Assembly: GCA_022316685.1 (NCBI GenBank)
Contig: JAKJHU010000039.1
Location: 1,798,001 to 1,862,000, forward strand
Reading direction: 5' to 3'
DNA from: Progne subis subis
Taxonomy: Eukaryota > Chordata > Aves > Passeriformes > Hirundinidae
Length of the DNA: 64,000 nt
Shown: positions 24,401 to 38,300 of the stretch, piece by piece
Layout of the letters: each line of letters opens with the position of its first letter
Position numbering within the stretch: position 1 is the first letter of the stretch
The notes under the pieces: generated by a model
The model's database searches: none
What the model saw: the letters and a program-made list of their open reading frames with translations, nothing else
Told to the model about the DNA's origin: nothing
Position numbers and translations under genes: made by a program

Positions 24401-27400
24401 GTTAGACTTCATATAACTTCAGCTTTCAAATATTGTATATCCACAGGCCTTCTCTGAATGATTTTTTCCTACCTTTTTCTACAGGCAAAGGACAGCAAGA
24501 TTTCTAGTTACCATAGTCATACAGTGCAATATTCAATATTTTTTTAAGAAATAGCTTGATGAGATGGGAGAGTAACTTGCACAAACTCTGCATTTTTCTG
24601 AAGGTGTTCAAGAGACATGTTAATTAATTATCAGGGGAGAAATGAACTGGTAGGTACCGGAAAAGAAATAAATGCTGTGAGAATCTTAGAAGATATTTGT
24701 CTTGAGTAAACTGACATTTTGATTTAAATTTTTCATCTCCAGGGGTTATATTTTACTAGCGTAATTCTTTTCTACAGAAAATGTTTCAATCAATCTTTAA
24801 ACTCTCTCATACATTTGAATGTTTTCATTCTTTGATTGACAGGCTTTTGTCCAGGTTGTTCCAGTGTTGGTACACCTCTGTAACACAAAGTGTAGCATTT
24901 GTGTGAAAATCCAGTTTGGGAAGTTGGTAGACTTGACCCCATGGCTCAGAACATGGTGAACTTCTTGAAAAATGCCAGCTTTCCTGCAGGGTACCTTCAG
25001 GAGATGCCTCCACACATCTGCAGCTGAATATAGAAATGGAACAGACGTTTTTGTGCCCAAGGTAGGTAACATACTGAGGCAAACGTAGGTCATGCACAGG
25101 CACAAGTGAGTGTACACGTTCTTGTAGCTCAGTGTGAAACAATACAGAATCATAGTTACACTGGGGTCCAGTGCTGAACATGTGTGACTGAACTCAGAGG
25201 AGTCTCAATTACCTCTTTTGATGGCATTTCCTCATCTTGCAAGAGGGACTGTCCTAGCTGTACAACATGATCATACTTCTCTTCTCGTGCTTCGATCTCT
25301 GCCAGGAGCTGCTGATGCTGGGTGAGTCTCAGGCTGCTAGTAGATATGTCCCGAACAGACTCCTTGGCTCTCATTTCCCTTATTATTTCTGCTGTCCATA
25401 AGAAGTAGTCCCACACCTGGAACCCAAGAAAATAAGAAAATTGAGGTTAGGGCTCAAGCTTAGGTTAGCAGGCAGGAAAATCTTAGGCTGACTCTTCAAC
25501 TTTAAGTGAATAATAGGTATATGAAATCATAGATAAATAATACGTAGGGAATTTCATTAGTGCTTGCACCATTTCTATGGATTTTATAAAAGTGGATAAC
25601 ACAATTGCAGGAATTCCTATATACTGAGATACAGGGTTTGTAGTACCATAATCCTAATCAAAGTGTCATATCACATCAGTAACAGCATGATATCCTTTAT
25701 TGACATTTAGTCCATCTTTCTTAAAGTCTTTTCTGATGTTATTCCTTCATAAAGGATAAACCAGTATCATCCTACATTTCTGTGAAAGCTTTGCCTAATA
25801 CAAACCTGCTTGAAAATTAGGTTATGCACATATTCTAAAATGAGAGTGAGAATTTTCAGGTGAAAAACAAATGCACTCTAATAGAAGTGGGAAAGGGTAA
25901 ATCACAGGTCAGAAGAAATTGCATAAGCATATAAGGTATACAGATTCAGCTCTTGGTTTGTGGAACTATAAGACTGAGATTGGGAGGAAAAGGTATGTCA
26001 TGCTAGTTTGCTTTCAAAATCTGATGAACCAATAAATATATTCGCAATAACTTAAAATGTCTGAAGCAATTATGTGCATGCAAATGCTAAAACAAATCTC
26101 TGAGGATTACTTTTTAACTCTGATGGAAGAAAACAGTGCAAGTAAAAGTAACTTGATGTTCTCTGTATGTCTTTTTCTCCATTTGAATCTATACCTTCAA
26201 CAGTCACTTACTTCAGGCATTTTATTTGAATCTGCCAGTAGGAGTTTTGCTCTTATGTGCCAGTTGGTAAAAACAGGACTGTGAGGGATATCCAAGGGAT
26301 TGTATATGATGATTAAATTTTGTTATAGTTTAACTATGTCTGGATTAGTTGATTCAATTTTTAGGTAGTAAATGATGTTTCAGGTTGATAAAATGTATTT
26401 TAAAATACTATTTTTTATAGTAAATGCTGAAGAAAAATTCTTTTTTATTGCAGAGAACTAAAATTTTTCTCTTTAAATGGGCATTGGCATTTTCACTGAA
26501 GAAAACTATGTAAGGAAACAGATTCTTGGCTATTCTAATTTGCCCATAGATTTTTGTTCATTCCATCAAAGTTTTGTAAAGACAGCCAGGAAAAAAAATA
26601 CAGAAGAGCACTACAAAATCAAAACTGGCCAGTTTGGGATCCTGACTTTAAAGCCAAGATATTGCTTTTTTAAAGCCAGTGAACACAGCTACTAAATGAC
26701 TCTTTAAAAAGACTGTGGTCCTCTTAAAGGGGCCGATGGTAGTGCACAAGTTTTGGCATAAATTGCATTTGTGGAACTAATGCATCCACACACCTGGATG
26801 TCACTTAGACACTGACATTGCACTTGGCACAAATGTCTAGATCTCCCCGATATTTTGAGCTAAGCATTAGGAAAAAAATCCATAAGCCTCAGGTTATATA
26901 ATACAATGGAACCAATAAGAGGTTACTGGACTGCCACAGCCAACAATATTTAAGGATAGAGTAGGCACCAGTCTGCAGGAAACTCCTAAGCAGAGCCTGA
27001 CTCTGATCATGCAGATCCTAGCACAAACTTCAGAATAAGAGCCTCAGAAGTACTTTATATTTATATTTATAATTGTTTATATTATAATTTAATTTATAAT
27101 ATTTTATATTATAGATACATATAATTATTTATGTTTAGAAATACTTTGAGTCAGTGTCCACACTCATCTCCCTTGACTAAGTTCTGTGGAAGATTTGAAG
27201 CTCTCTGCTGCACTGTGTGTTGTCAGCTAGGCCCAGCTCTGTTAGTTTAATCACATTAAAATAGTACTTCATGGGGTGTAAGGAGATACACCAGGTGATT
27301 GTGCAGAATTCTCATTTTATGGAAATTGATTTTTTTGTTTGTTTGTTTCACTTAATCTGTGTATAATTTTTTAATGATAAAAAAGCCCTGTGGACCACAT

Positions 27401-30400
27401 ATGAACAATATAATGAAAAAAGTACACTGAACAGCTGTGGCTAACATTAATTTTGTGCACCTCTTGGCACAGCTGAAAGAGGAAAGGCAGCAAGGTTGCC
27501 TCTTTGCATTCAGTAGTTTGGGTGATATTCTGCAGCAAAGCTGCCTCTAACCTACTCTAAAGTTTCTGAAATTCTTATAGTTATTAAGCATGGCTGCATG
27601 ATCCTGCCTTGTCCCATCTAGGCAGGAAGACAGGCTTACCAAGTTGCAGAACCAGCTCTTCACTTTTTCAGGAATTATTGTCAGGAAAGGAGGTGGAAAA
27701 TTGAGAGGATTGGGAATACTTTTTGCCATCAGTCTGACATCAAAGAAGCAGGGAGTTGCCTGAGGCATAGTCCCATCTAGACCTGTCACTGAGAATATGA
27801 TCACATGGCTTTGTCATTTTGTTTTATGATGTTAAGAGTCATGAGGATCAAAGGACATACTGGTAGAATGAGAAATGAGCTATAGATTTGTCATTCAGAT
27901 CACAAGATGCATCATACATTTCAGACAAAATTCAAACCAAAGGTGTTTTACATAATTCCAGTAACAAAATCGTTGTCCCACAGGATGGGGACAAATTAAC
28001 ATTTTCTATCTAAAGTCAAAAACTAAATTTATGATGTAAGCTATGAAGTAAATCAATATAGAAGTGAACTCTGAGTGACTTCATTTCAATGGTCAAATCC
28101 ACCAAGATCTACCTCCTGATGAAGAGGCCTCTAGGCTAAACACTTTGAGAATCTAACATATGTAGAATAACACACTCTAAAAGTTTGCCTGGTTCTTCCT
28201 ATCACTCCTAGATACTGTTAGAAAGACAGTGAGAAAATGAACTTTTCACCTACGCCAGCAGAATCACACTAATTTTCCCCATCAGCAGTTCTGCACATGA
28301 TAATGGAACAGTTCAAAAACAAACCAAGAAAACCCTCAAAATCCCTAAACTGCCATAAACATCCTTTATCTCTAACTATATAATAGTTCTTTTTATAGAA
28401 TATGACAGGTAATGCTGATTTAAACACTTATAAGAGACTTAGTGAATTAATTGAATGTGCAGATGCATCTCATGCTAAAAAAAGAGAACCATGTACATTC
28501 GCTTGTAGTCTTGATCCCAGATCACAACCCTAAGACAAACTTGCAGCAAGTTTTTTTCCAGGTGAACATACTCCGGATACTCTCTGCTTCCCACTAAAAG
28601 TGGAAGCAGAATGTGAACTACCAGAGGTGTCTTGGATTAACACAATAGTTACATTTGGAAGAGTTCAAGAATAAAAGAATGTAAATGTACTCTTGAAATC
28701 TACATTAGCAACTCCCTCCATGATATAAGGGGATACTCTTGCTGGTTTAGCACCTGCAGTGCTTGCAGCATTAACCTACTGAGCTGCACTGGTGTAGTGC
28801 AGTGCCTTCACTGAGACTACTGACATTTGCAAAGTATTCCATGGCAAATCACAGCCCAGTGACCTGCTGAGCTCTTTGGAGACAAAGCTACTGTGCATTG
28901 CTGATTATGATGCTATGCTGATATATCCATGTCACTGTTTGAGCAGCTTGAGAGGTTAGTGCAAAAATCAGTGAGTCTTATTTGATATGTTCCATGAAGT
29001 AAGTTAACCAAGGGTCCTTGCATGCCCTGAGAGAGAGAGAACAAATTTTATGCATTATGAATGGGAGGGTATAATCTCTTTTTGTCACTCTTACCCAGTG
29101 GAAATTGCAAAGTCCTTGAAAAGGTTATTGCTACTCCTGCAAAGCAGTGTCCTCTTCTGACAGCTGACAATTACTCCTTACACCTCTGGATGGAAAATCT
29201 ATTCTTACTGAAGGTAAAAACCCCTTTTCCTATAAAAAAGATCCTTATCCTCTAAAGCCTTTCTAAATATCTATGAGCACTAAATGCTTGATTGATTACA
29301 TAGAGTTGCAGCCTTTCCCAGCTTGGAAGCGCACCTCTGATTCACACCCACTGCAGGCAACCTTTCCCCGAGTAGTGAGGGGCAAAGGGCAGAAGTGCTT
29401 ACATGTGCCTGAAACTCATAAAGCTTGTAGGCTTGTTCCAGGAGTTTCCTGCGCTGTTCCACTTTGGACTTCAGGGCCTTCCAGTTGGTCACTATTGCCT
29501 GCTGCTTTGCCTGCAGGTCTTCCACCTGCTTCTTGGAGCAATGGGGCAGCACGTGATCTGCGGAGTGGATCAGCTCCTGCAGCTGTACACAGGGGGTGAA
29601 AGCAGCGGGTAAGAAGGAGAGCATCACGGAGATCCTGCTTATGTTAGAAAAGTTACGAAAAGGGCTATCTCTTCTGTACACGAAAATACAATTCAAGCAA
29701 CCTTTTCTAACTTAACTTTTCTCATATTAAACAAAAAGTTTTATGGTGTCTGTTCTATGGAGAAATAGTGACATCCAGTGTTTTCCAAGGCTCATCACAA
29801 CTGTGATTTTTCAGAGGCAGATTTTGTTTTCCCTTTTTACTATACCATTTATTATATGAATAATGAAAGCAGTGTTATAATTGTTATTTTAATGCAAGTA
29901 ATAGCCAACCATTCCTTTTTTTTTTCCTTCAATTACCATTTGGCTTAACTGTGACTACATTCTCTTCATGCATGTCTCATGCTTTTTTACCCTTAAAAGT
30001 AATGAGAAAATGATGGGATCAATTCCAATTTTACTGCCCCAAGTCCAAAATATTTGAGGCCACTGATAAATAATATTGGGATAACTTCAGTAATGTCAGT
30101 ATAACTCACGCTGTGTTTTACACTGTATATACTATTGTATACTATTACAGGTATTAAACAAAGGAGTGAAAACTCACACTAATTTTATCGGTTTGTTGAA
30201 GCCAATCAAGTCTTCCATATACAAGGTTGCTGTCCTCATGAGCTAAAATTTTTACATATTTGTATTGTGAGCCCCATCCTTTTTTCTCTCAGTCCAATTT
30301 GTACCAATATTAATTTTCTCTGCGCATAAAACTGATTCTGGATTTTTCCTTGCAATCACTTGGATCACTTTGATGAAGACAATAAACATATCACGAAGCC

Positions 30401-33400
30401 TGGCATAATCTTACATTTCAAATCATGATCAATAATGTCCCTCTGAATCACTTCAATAATCAGTAGTTATAACAGTATGTGCCTTATTTGAAAAGTTTTA
30501 ATTACCTACTTTGTCACCGCCATCAGACCTTGCATATATAAAAAACCCCAAAAAACTAAGGAAAATCCCTAGAGGTTTCCAGGCTTTCTGTGAGAGACAG
30601 TAATAACTTGGTTCACATACCAAATTATTTTTATGCTTATCGTGGAAACTTGAACTTTGGCTGCACCTTGAAGACCACGAATGACTGTCATTACCTGCTG
30701 CTCATTCCCAGAGAGCTCATGCTCCAAGGCCACATGGTTCCGGAGCTGGGCTTGCACACCTCTCATGTCCTTAGCAACATCGTCTGGAATGCTTTTGGAT
30801 TTCTCCTAGAAGGAAGAAATCAGAGAAAGCTTTGGTTTTTTTCCCTGCTTCCAAGCAAAACTCACAAGTCTACATTAAATAATATTGGGTACTGTAACTT
30901 TTACTGCACACTTGAGGACATTCTGGGTCACTCAACTATGATAGCTAAAAGGAAGTCAGAAACATCTCTCCTAGAAACTCACTTCTAAATATCTAAATGG
31001 CTAAACTACTCAATGGACTGCTACAAATGAAGGTTTGTGTCTTTCCTCAACCAGATAATACAAGAAAATATCTTACAGGCTTTGTGTTGGGAATCAATCT
31101 TCAATACCTACTGCAGTGACAGTAAATTCTTAGAAGTAGCATTAACAAGCAACAGGTGGTCTTCCATTTTATCTTTAGATAAAATTTAATTATAGATGCA
31201 CAAGAAAGATTACTGTAAAGATGAGAGGAATGGAGGGACCATTACATAAATGGAAACCTAAATATTTTTTTAATTCAGCAGAGGTTCTGAAGGGATTTCC
31301 AATGCATGTCTGTTACCCAGACATGCATTGGAAATGCATGCAAAAAGAAGAGGCATTTCAGCTGGAAAACGGCACTGTTGTTAAAATTATCAGAAATTTC
31401 TTCCAGTCAGTTTAAGGAAAATTAGCAGAACCTTTCTTACCGTTGAAGAACTGCATTTCTGCGACAGAATCACAGGCTAGTTTGGGATACCAACAATGTG
31501 TCTTGGTAAGGTACTATAAAAGGAGATGCATGTTGTAGTTCCCTATGCTATGATGGCGCTGAAGCTGGTGACTTAGACAAGCTCTTCCAGTGCTGTGTTC
31601 CTGTGAGAACAGGCTTTCCCTGACAGGCTTCTGACCAGGGTGCACAGGAGGGGATGGACTGAGATGACTGCTCTCCCTCCCTGGTGTGAAGCTATTAACA
31701 AGATGCAATGCAAGAAGGGTGTAGTGGTTGCCTGGACCAAACTCGGCTTGGGGTTAAACCAACAGCTGCTCTGTGAAGTGTTTCTGAACCCTTACTTGCC
31801 ACTGTCTCAGCATTAACTACTTCATCATCAAAGTTAAATAAGCACCAGGTTCTGAAAATCCCAGCTGGTAAATGGTGAAATATTTTGTTTGATATTCTCT
31901 TCATGACAGGGGAAGAAAACAGGAAATAACATGATTGAATAGGGCAGCCTCTGCCAGCACAAACAAAGAGAAAATTCATTGCATGTAACCAAACAAAGTC
32001 CCGTTGCCTTGCAAACAGTGGAACCCCTTGGATCGCTGCCTCCTGTAAACATGTGCATTAGGGAAACCACACCTCTCATTACAGCAAGGATGTGGTTTCT
32101 CTGTGAAATTCTTCAGGATGTTCAGATAAAACAGAAGGCTGAAGCTTTTTTGGGGGGTCTTCTCCACCACAGTTTTTATGCTGGGACTGCTTGAAATTAT
32201 CGTCAGTGCTGAGCACTGGAATGAGAGGAAAAGATTTTTGGCTCAGCTTTTCACATCAGGTCCCATGATTGCCTGACAACCTTCCAGGCTGGTGGTCGCT
32301 GTAACCCAAACAAATGCCTTTTTCACAAGAGAGTTCTTCAGCACACATAAAACTACAACAGTGTACAAAGAACCACCCTGATAAGGCAGTAGTTTCTTAG
32401 GCCTGATGACTGCAAACAATATCACTGTATGCACTGCACTGTGAGGCTCCTTAGTTCAAGCCCTGATTTTCTCAGCTTTTCCCACAGATCAGCGACTGCA
32501 GCTCTGCCTGGTTTCACCAATGGTTCCCATAAGGCAAAGAGTCAAGATTCTAAGGATTACCCAGGATTTTTTAAAAATGCTATGAGTAATCACACTGCCT
32601 TCTTACTGAGATGATTTTTTTTTTTTAATTCAGCAGTAAGAACACTGAGAATCATAAGAATATTCAATAGAAAAAGCTACAATGAAGTCTGCATTATATG
32701 AGATTTTCCTATTAATTTTTACCTCAATGTGGGCCAGAGCATCTGTCAGATCTTGGTAACACTTGTGAATTGCCTCAGCATCTCTCAGCCGCTCACCTCG
32801 TATTCTGGTCATTTCCAACAGTTCCTCCCAAGAGTTCCTTCAAGGTAGAATGGGGGAAAAAACCCATGTAAAACATTTAAACTAGGAATAAAGGAGACCA
32901 ACAGTCTGAAGAAAGGCTGAAAACAAAACCTGTTCTTGCTTAGCTTTCAATTCCTGCCTTTAAATTCTGTTGGAGTGATTCTCTGAATGGCAGCATGTCT
33001 CTCACCCTACTCTGTCCTCCTGTCTGCTCCAGGAACTTAAAGAAATGGTGCTATTTAAGAGTTCCTCCCTCAACTGACTTTCCAGGTTTTGTATACTTGG
33101 AGGACTGAGTCATGGAATCATAGAATATCCTGAGTTGAAAAGTCCCACAAGAATCATTGAAGTCCAGCTGTGCACAAAACACCCCAAGAATCACACCATG
33201 CATCTGATAGTCTTGTCCAAACACTTCTTGAACTCTGTCAGGGTGATGTGACTGCTTCCCTGGGGAGCCTGTCCCAGTGCCCAACCACCCTCTGAGTGAA
33301 AAACCTTTTCCTAATATGCAACTTAAACCTCCCCTGGCTCAGTTTCAGGCCATTCCTATCACTGGTCACCAGAGAGAAGAGATCAATATCTGTGCTTCCT

Positions 33401-35329
33401 CTTCCTCTTCCAAGAAAGTTGCAGACTGCAATGAGGTCTCCTCTCAGTTTTCTCTTCTCCAGGCTGAACAGAACAAGTGACCTCAGCCACTCCTCATACA
33501 GCTTCCCCTTTAGGTCCTTCACCATCCTCAGGGCCCTTCTTTGGACACTCTCTAATAGCTTAATGTCTTTCTTATATTGTGGTAACCACGACTGCCTGCA
33601 GACACACTTCTCCTTTGTGCCAGTTTCGACTGATGCCCGAACTAAGAAGCTCAGAGCATCTTAATGTTGTTCTGCAGAGCAGTCATGGGATTCAAACTCA
33701 AAATTAAGCAATAAAAAGCATCTAAACACTGAGCCTTTCAGCTGATGATCCTGTTTCAAAGGGCAGAGGAAGTTGACCTTGTAAAGCGCCTCCAAAGACA
33801 TTTACAAGAAGCCAAAACAACTAGTATGTTTATTTTTAAATGAGGCTAGAAGCAACTCTGTATCAGTGAGCAAACCAGATAGTTTGCAATAGAGAATCAG
33901 GAGGACATGCCTTATCCTTTCCTAGTTTTTTGTTAATTCCTTCTCCTCAATAGCAAATGGAAAGGACAAAGGACAAGGCTCCCTACCTTAGTTGTTTCTG
34001 CATCTGCCGAATTTCCCAGGACTCAGAATACCCTTGGTTCAGCAAGTTTTCTGCCAGCTGCTGGAAAGCCACAACTCTTTTCCCAGATGCTTCCAGCTGG
34101 TGTCGGAAGGTGTCATATTTGGCACAAAGTTGCTTTAGAAGGGAAAACAAGCAAAAACCTTTTGAGTGCTCTGTTTTTCCAAACATACCTGCTCATCTAT
34201 CAGAACATGGACAAACAGTAGATAATAAGCTAATAACAGGGATGGAGAAACTGCAGAGAATGACTGGATTCTGCCTTCAAAGATCATGAGACACTTCAAA
34301 CTCTTAGCAAAACATGAGGTTTGTTATGTGGATAGGAGGCAGAAACATTTTTTACTGGGGATAGAAAAACATTCTATATACAATGAATTTCAGTTATAAA
34401 ATTTTGTGGTTTCACTCAATGAATGCAAATGTGTATTCAGTAGTGTAAATGGATAATGTAGTCTGGTTTTTAGGACACAAGCTATTTTGAAATAAATTAT
34501 AGAAATGAAGATTCTGAGTGGCTAGTGATTTGTAACAGGCTGACATTAGATTGGTTTCTATGCCATGTGAAGAAGTTTACCTAGAGATATCTGTATATCA
34601 GCAATCACAACAAAACAAACCCTAACTGGATACCATGCTGAAATATCTACTAATAAAAAACAGAAAGGATTTGCTCTCTGAAAGTGTAGACATTTCAGCA
34701 TGCAGTTGTTTCAGACAGCTCAGTCCCTCCTGGTAACAGGATGCAATGCAGCCTGTTCTTCAATCCTTCCCATCCACTTCATCTTTTTCTCTTCTCATCT
34801 TCCAGTCATTTATGCTTATCTCTTACTCTGCCTTTTAAGTTTTCAAGGACAACTTTAGTATCTGTTTGCAGTCTCACTACATACAGTTTATTTGATTTTT
34901 TTATCTATTACTCAAAAAACTCACCAAAACATGTTCATAATCATTTCCATAGTCTTCAGAGCTGGCTGCTTGTTTCTGCTGAGTGATCCAGTCCTCCAGA
35001 TCTTCATATTCTCGTAGAAACTCATGCAAGACAAGAGTTTCATCGAGCTTCTTCCCTCTGTTGGGGGAAGGGGACAAGATAATATAATTTATATTATAAG
35101 AGAAGGGTGATCAGTAACTTTCTTTCAATGAATCTCCAAATCTTCCCACCATCAAGACTTATTCTCTGTAACAAAAGAGCTGACTGTTTCTCAGATTTAG
35201 AAATTATGATTTTAGGATGACAGCTGTCAGCCAGGTCATACTCATCCCATTAGCTGAATTTCCCAGAAGAGGACTGTGCCTGAGCTCTTTCTCTGCTCTG
35301 TTTTGATTTTGGTTGGGGTTTGTTGTTTT

Positions 35330-35360
<31 letters not shown>

Positions 35361-38300
35361 CTTTCCATGACAAAGAATATCCTTTATTTTTTTCCAAATC
35401 TGTCCTGTTCTGTCTTTCTAAAGATAATTGAATTGCTTGTGAAAATGAGAAGGAAATATTTCCTGAGCATCAGGAAAGCAGATGCTATGAAAGCCTTTGG
35501 ATGCAATTCTCATATTGCCTGCTTGGCAGAATTGCTCCAACCTGTTACATATTTCCAATGGTCTAGATTATTTTATAATTCAGCCAGACATGTTACAGGG
35601 CTTCCACAGCAAAAAAATATATCAATTTTCCATCTGCTAGCCTGTCATTGTGCAAATACTCCAGGAAAGAAGAATCTGGCTTCCCAGTCTGAGTCACAAA
35701 TGTTCATCACAAGAGATGTAATTTGCTAAGAGTCCAGCCCAAGGAGAATGCAGAACAGAGGTGCAAACCAGAGCACCAATAAGACTCTGCAAGACCCAGG
35801 TTAACACTTAGAAAGAATGAAAACAAAAGGTTTCTTGTTCAACAGACAGCAGTGTTTTGATATTTCTAGATTATTTCTTTTTGATATTTCTAGATTATTT
35901 CTTTTTCTGAACTTTTCTTTCACAGGTTTTTCTATAGATGCTTTTAACATATTTAACATATAATTTTTCAACAGTAAATAAAATTAAAAATGAAAGGTAA
36001 AATACTAAAATGTTCTTTAGGTTTAATTATTTTAATATTCATATTAATTAATTTGTTTTTCTGATTGCAGAGCCCTCTTCCTTTTCTGAGTAAAATTTTT
36101 GTGGAGAAAAAAAATCTAAGATATTCAGACATTTTTTCCTCTCTGAAAACAAACTAGAAGTGTTAATATCCTTTGTACAAGCCAACGGTCCTGTGGTAAA
36201 TATCTTGTAATAATAATTGAAAGAAAGTGAAATTAAAAGTAATTGATTAATTCAAGAATAAAAGCCTCTTCATACTAGCACAGTCACTGGGTATATAAAT
36301 AAGCATACCCATTATTGTATCCCTTACAATATGTAAAAATCAAGTAATTTTCAAGTAACATTAAGGGAACATTCTAAAAATATTTATTCCTATTGATAGC
36401 AGATTCTAAATACCACAAATGCAAGCTGGAGTTTGGCACTTCAAGTCACTTTACAGGGGGATGATTAAAGGTAGAGAGGAAATTTGTAGGTAACAAATCC
36501 TTAATATGTAGCAAAAGTCCTTGAATAAATTGTAGAAGTCTTGTTTAGTAAAATGGAAAGCTCATAAATGTACATAGAAACAGCAATCTCCTAATTATAA
36601 TTGAAAAAAGAGAAGATAATATAATTTAATTATATAATTATAAAAGTAAAATAAAATCAATAGAAACATTATAAATATAATTGATAACTTATTTGTTATA
36701 TAATGAATATAAATTCCAGTGAAGTAACTGGATATATTCTTTATTCACTGGGCTTTGAATCTAAGCTAGGATCCAAGGAGGAGTTCTGGTTTATACCTTG
36801 CTGCTGCTAGCTCCTGTAACTCCTGGAGTCTTGAATGAACCTGTTCCTTTGGTGCATCAACCTCAATAGACTGGATGGAGCCCACGAGAGGAAGAGTTCG
36901 GACACTTTCATTCAGTTCTTTCAACATATCTTGGTAAATGGCAATCTCATGCTCCAGTGCCTGACAGAGAGAAACAGTGAGTTGAGAGTTGGTTGTCTGA
37001 GATAGCCACTCTCTGTGAACAGCCTAGGGTGTAGTGATTGAAAGAGAAATACTTTTGTGAAGAACGTATTTTCAAGACTTGATCAATTTTAGAAACATAA
37101 AAAAAAAAGTACAGAAATTCTAACAAATTACATGAGTAAAGGCAATTAGAATTCCTTGATGGAATATCAGGTAGAGAAAAGTATTCCTGGATGAATACTT
37201 GATCTGTATCTTTGATTTAGGAAAAAATTATAAGGCATGCATGCATCTGTTGAAACTGAAAAGCAGTTAGTCAGTTTTGGCCTGAGAAGAGTATGAGAAT
37301 ATTCACCATCTTCCTTTTCCCCCCAAACTACATTTTACCCACCAGGTGAGTAAACGGCACTGATCTCTTCTATCGGTCTATCCATATGTAGACATATATC
37401 AATTCAAAGTATCTTGTAGACGGCTGGGAACTCAACTACCAATGAAACAAACAACTTTATGACTGCAGAGAGACCAAAAGATCAGGCCAGACTACAGAAT
37501 TTAAGCAGAGAAATACCTTATGTTTCTTGATGAGTTTCAGTGTTCCATCTTCGTCTTTACCGTAGTCCTTGCTTGTCACTAATGGATATTTTTCTGCTAT
37601 CCAAGCCTCCAGGTCTGAAGTATTCATTAAAAACTATCAGTTAAGGAGAAAACAAATGAGCTTCGGCTTTCAAAACACTCATGACATTTATTTTTAATGT
37701 AATGAATTCTAAATAGATGGTGCACTGTAAGGCTTACTGTAATGCTTTTATTAAATATTTAATTCACTGTTCTTTGTGAAATCATAAGATAATGAAGGGA
37801 TGACAGATGGAAGACTTCAATTCAGGATAAGTGTATAGTTGCAATGGGACATTTCTCCTTCCTCTGCCTGAGAAATTCAAATCACTATAAGAATCAGGCT
37901 ACATAAAGTCTACAGTATTGACAAGGGTTTTCCTATACAAAGGAAATAAAAGCCAGATGTTTGAATACCCCAGGGAACATATTTTAGCTGAGCCTGTGAA
38001 CTCCGTGCAAGTTTGTTTATGTCTACAAAACTGCATGTGCTATCTGAATAACTGCACTCCTACATGACCCACTGATGACAGAAAATTTGGATTATGGATA
38101 TAAATATTTGCATGCAAATTTATTTATTTTTTTTTTTAAAGGCTAAGCATGAAGGTCCATTAACCTATAGAAAATAATAAAAACAAAATCACTAATTTGC
38201 TCTGAGAGGGATGAATGTTATCTCTTCCTCAGTATCATTTCATTGCCTGGAAAACTGTTGCATGTAGCAGGTAAAGAATGGGTAGCACAAGAAATCCCCT

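Noticed and set aside
24797..25181. Two overlapping 118-codon minus-strand frames
   Set aside because: Two registers being open side by side suggests chance or an old repeat. The real spectrin exon begins just beyond at 25213.
31466..31495. CR1-tail-like word AGAATCACAGGCTAGTTTGG
   Set aside because: About 25 bp of weak similarity is too short to call an element.
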